Shown here: positions 61,747 to 64,000 of the stretch, piece after piece
Layout: each line of letters opens with the position of its first letter
Numbering within the stretch: the first letter of the stretch is position 1
Assembly (NCBI GenBank): GCA_949358305.1
Contig: OX442322.1
Span: 2,790,001 to 2,854,000 of the forward strand
DNA: 64,000 nucleotides
Source of the DNA: Strigamia acuminata
Lineage: Eukaryota; Arthropoda; Chilopoda; Geophilomorpha; Linotaeniidae
Reading direction: 5' to 3'
Made by a program: the position numbers and the translations under genes
Notes under the pieces: generated by a model
What the model saw: the letters and a program-made list of their open reading frames with translations, nothing else
The model's database searches: none
What the model was told of the DNA's origin: nothing

Positions 61747-62721
61747 ATGGTTGGCTTTCCAACACAGCACGCGAATTTCTACTAATTTATCGCTAAATTT
61801 CGCAAATTTCGCGATTTTCGGCGATAATTTGTATTTTTCAGGTCTCGACGATTTCCTACGACGATTCTACGACGTGACAACGTTTTTCCTGTTACCAGCT
61901 ACGTTTTCAAACGTAGGCCAACGTTTTGACACGGGAAAATCATCGTTTTTCGCTGATAATCGGAAATTTGCGCGGGATTCGCGAAATTTCCGGGTTTTCT
62001 TTTATTTATTTGTAGATTTCGACGATTTGAAGAGTTTGACGACGTTTTTGAACGTGCAGCAACGTTTTCACACACCAAGTGTGATTATTTTCGTCGTTAA
62101 TCGGGAAATTTACGCGGGTTTTCGCGAATTTTCCGAATTTATTTTGTTTTTTCCAGATTTTCACCGATTCGACAACGTCCGAGCGACGTTATCAACCAGA
62201 AACGGGTCCAACCCGCTGTATTGCACCCCGGTGTGCGTACAGTACCGACGATTTAGCAATTCGACAATTTTTGATTGATTTCCGCGTTTTCTACGCGTGG
62301 TTGCGTGTTGCGACGAGCACCGCAACAGATTCATCAACTTCGCCTTCCTATTGCTTTTCAGATTTTGTTATTATTATTGTTAGATTTAAGTTATTTTGGA
62401 GTGGGCCCCTTAGTATCGATTTCACCCTTAGTCCAGTCGGGCTCGTGAAATTTGTATTCTGTGTTGAGGCTATCCCTGCGCCACCTAACGTTTCCGTGGC
62501 CCTAGGCGGTTTGCAAAGGGCGTTAGGGGGATACTCAGCACAGGTTTTCAAGGCAATTGTAGCATTGCCTCCCCGTCGTGGTTTCCGCTTTGACAGTGCT
62601 TCGAGTGATTTGTGCGACGATAAGTGTGTGCTTCGAATCAGTGCTCCGCTCATCGAAATACGATTGCCCGTACCACTTCTAAAACCGCGATATTTTTCAC
62701 GTGTGTGCTCCGACGTCGACG
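61747..62721 (+). other. Cop-G untranslated leader with repeated acceptor-like motifs
   Basis: Three diverged repeats each end in a pyrimidine tract plus CAG or TAG (at 61841, 62015, 62156) followed by (A)TTTCGACGATT-type sequence; Cop-M has two. Long ORFs cross it (to 216 codons) but start at non-ATG or unconserved positions and reflect T-rich repeats. The conserved stem block lies at 62474-62530. Confidence 0.6.
62474..62530 (+). other. Conserved leader block with potential stem-loop (Cop-G copy)
   Basis: CCTAACG (62484-62490) and CGTTAGG (62521-62527) can pair; the block matches Cop-M 4873-4930 with very few changes. Confidence 0.6.
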
Positions 62722-63207
62722 ATGCAGAAATCCCCGGAACTCTCGATGACGCGCGTGCCCATACTTGCCGTAGGAAACTACGAGATGTGGGCGCGCAGCA
62801 TGAAAATGCTTTTGAAATCGGAATCTTTATGGCATCACGTCACCGAAGAGGACGAGGAGGAAATTAAAAAGACTGCCGATCCGAAGGAACTCAAGAAACA
62901 CAAACGCCGAAAGGATAAAGCGCTCGGCTTGATTTATGGTTTTGTTTCCGAGCCGAAGAAATCAGCGCTCGACAACTGTAATACGCCGAAGGAGGCGTGG
63001 GACACGCTGGCGAAGATCTACGCACCCAGCTCCCGTGCCAGAAAAGCGGCTTTACGGCGTGAATTCCTCGGACTGCGATTGGAAAAGGGGGAGGAGATGG
63101 CTGATTTTCTGGGACGTGTAGATTACCACGTCCAGAAATTGAAAGACATTGGCGAGAAAACATCGAAGGATCATCACGCCTACCAGTATCTTGATTTGCT
63201 GCCCCTG
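62722..63207 (+). pseudogene. Cop-G Gag N-terminal part
   Basis: Starts at ATG 62722 (MQKSPELSMTRVPILAVG), aligned with the Cop-M start. It reads a copia Gag (YEMWARSMKMLLKSE, KEAWDTLAKIYAPSSRAR, FLGRVDYHVQKLKDIGE) to QYLDLLP. Near 63205 one base is missing in the short C run compared with Cop-M, so the rest of this ORF (to 63558) is nonsense and the true frame is the next entry. Confidence 0.85.
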
Positions 63208-64000
63208 AGTACTCGCAGGTCTCCTTCTCGATCTACCATTGGGAAGACGACAAATTCAAACCCCAAACAGTGTCCGAACAGCTCCTCTTGGAGCAGGCTT
63301 ACACAACTGACCAATCTCGTTCTCGTTCACAAAACCGACCGCTTTCCTCGATCAAATGCTTCAACTGCGACCAAATGGGCCACTACGCAAATAAGTGCCC
63401 CGAACCTCGAAGAAATAGGAACTCTAATCCTTCTGCGTCACTTCAACGCCCTTCGAGGAGCAAAAGTCGCAATCGGGGAAAGAATAAATCCAACAAATCC
63501 AACGATGGTCGTCCGAGGGGAAGTTCCCAAGTCAGGCGTGACGCTAATTTCTTCGTAAATGCGCCGCTGAAGATCACTGAGTTACCAGCTGCTCATTTTA
63601 TGCAGGGCCACGAATGGATCGTGGACTGCGGATCGACGGACCATGTTTTCCATGTTGCGTCGTGGTTTACGGATTTTGTAAAGGTCGTGCCATTCGACAT
63701 AGAACTTGGCCAAGGCACCTCTCAAGTGACTGGCAAAGGAACAGTTCAAATTCAGACTAGAATTGATGGATGCCTTTGTGTGGTGAATTTACGAGATGTG
63801 TTATATGCACCGAACTTCGAAGCCAACTTGATTTCGGTGTCAAAGATAGATAAGAACGAATTTCACATCCACATTTTCAAAGGCGAGGTGAACATTTTTA
63901 AGTCCGATATTCAACATTCTGTTCTTCGTGCCAAAGAGAAGAGCGGACTTTACTACGTAGATGGCTTGTCTCCACCTGTGGCTCCGACGACAAGTGCGAT
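63208..64000 (+). pseudogene. Cop-G Gag C-terminus, zinc knuckle and protease (continues off window)
   Basis: Open to the window edge by my translation. Gag C-terminus (YSQVSFSIYHWED), knuckle CFNCDQMGHYANKC (about 63360-63400), basic serine/arginine tail, then protease with DCGSTDHVFH (about 63627) and DVLYAPNFEANLISVSK. As in Cop-M, a cysteine replaces the usual serine/threonine after the catalytic aspartate and a serine replaces the alanine. Confidence 0.83.

Larger units (their letters stand above)
61296..64000 (+). mobile_element. Cop-G: 5' part of a copia element of the Cop-M lineage, cut by window edge
   Basis: 5' LTR (61296-61732), primer site, leader of about 1 kb, gag, knuckle, protease, then the window ends before integrase. 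It resembles Cop-M in LTR ends, primer site, leader blocks and protein. A one-base loss near 63205 shifts Gag. The 37 bp between BEL-Q's polypurine tract and this LTR (61259-61295) may be a relic of BEL-Q's LTR. Confidence 0.88.

Noticed and set aside
61628-62867. Long ORFs (216 and 198 codons) in the Cop-G leader as genes
   Set aside because: They cross the primer site and T-rich repeats, overlap the gag start in another frame, and the similar Cop-M ORFs reflect shared leader DNA, not protein constraint.

Overview
This window looks like a transposable-element-dominated stretch of an arthropod (probably insect) nuclear genome. It is AT-rich and contains Ty1/copia, BEL/Pao and long-LTR retrotransposons, a Maverick/Polinton remnant, a terminal-inverted-repeat (TIR) element with 8-bp target duplications, a short CCTAA-type repeat, and one host gene with short introns. 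I see no bacterial-style operons, tRNA or rRNA genes, or CRISPR array. Family names come from reading motifs by eye; no database was searched.

Labels, left to right. Cop-M (1-6014, minus): a copia element whose gag-pol runs off the left edge, apparently inserted into the older copia copy Cop-H (6015-8832, plus). LTR-K (8833-13578): the GC-rich 3' part of an LTR element with a long unrecognised ORF, interrupted by a copia solo LTR at 11779-12098. Cop-A: an old copia element of the Cop-M/Cop-G lineage, cut into four pieces (13579-14262, 20069-21040, 31535-31825, 40487-40918) by three later insertions: Cop-B (14263-20068), Cop-C (21041-31534) and LTR-E (31826-40482). Cop-C is itself composite: it holds an extra internal LTR, a duplicated pol 3' end, and two solo LTRs of the LTR-E family (21641-23400, 28771-30172). 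LTR-E has about 1.55-kb LTRs, a tRNA-Gln-type primer site and only a gag-like ORF, so it looks non-autonomous.

Next comes Cop-F (40922-43734, minus, truncated), a Polinton fragment (integrase chromodomain tail plus adenain-type protease, 43737-44329), and TIR-N (44776-46151), a non-coding TIR element with two perfect tandem hairpins. A nearly intact BEL/Pao element, BEL-P (46961-52894), has 5-bp target duplications. Five exons of a host gene (53419-54790) follow, encoding two WAP-like cysteine modules, with every intron in phase 1. The right end holds a copia fragment (Cop-R, 55456-about 56370, minus), a decayed BEL/Pao copy (BEL-Q, about 56385-61258), and the 5' part of Cop-G (61296 to the right edge, plus), the same lineage as Cop-M.

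The retroelement genes encode the usual cycle: Gag forms particles, the protease matures them, reverse transcriptase/RNase H copies RNA primed by a host tRNA, and integrase inserts the cDNA. Primer choice differs by lineage. The Cop-B/C/F primer sites match the anticodon region of initiator tRNA-Met (as in Drosophila copia), Cop-M/G match the 3' end of the same tRNA, BEL-P matches tRNA-Phe, and LTR-E matches tRNA-Gln. Almost every coding copy has at least one stop or frameshift. Cop-B and BEL-P are the least damaged full-length copies, and Cop-C has the longest intact pol ORF.
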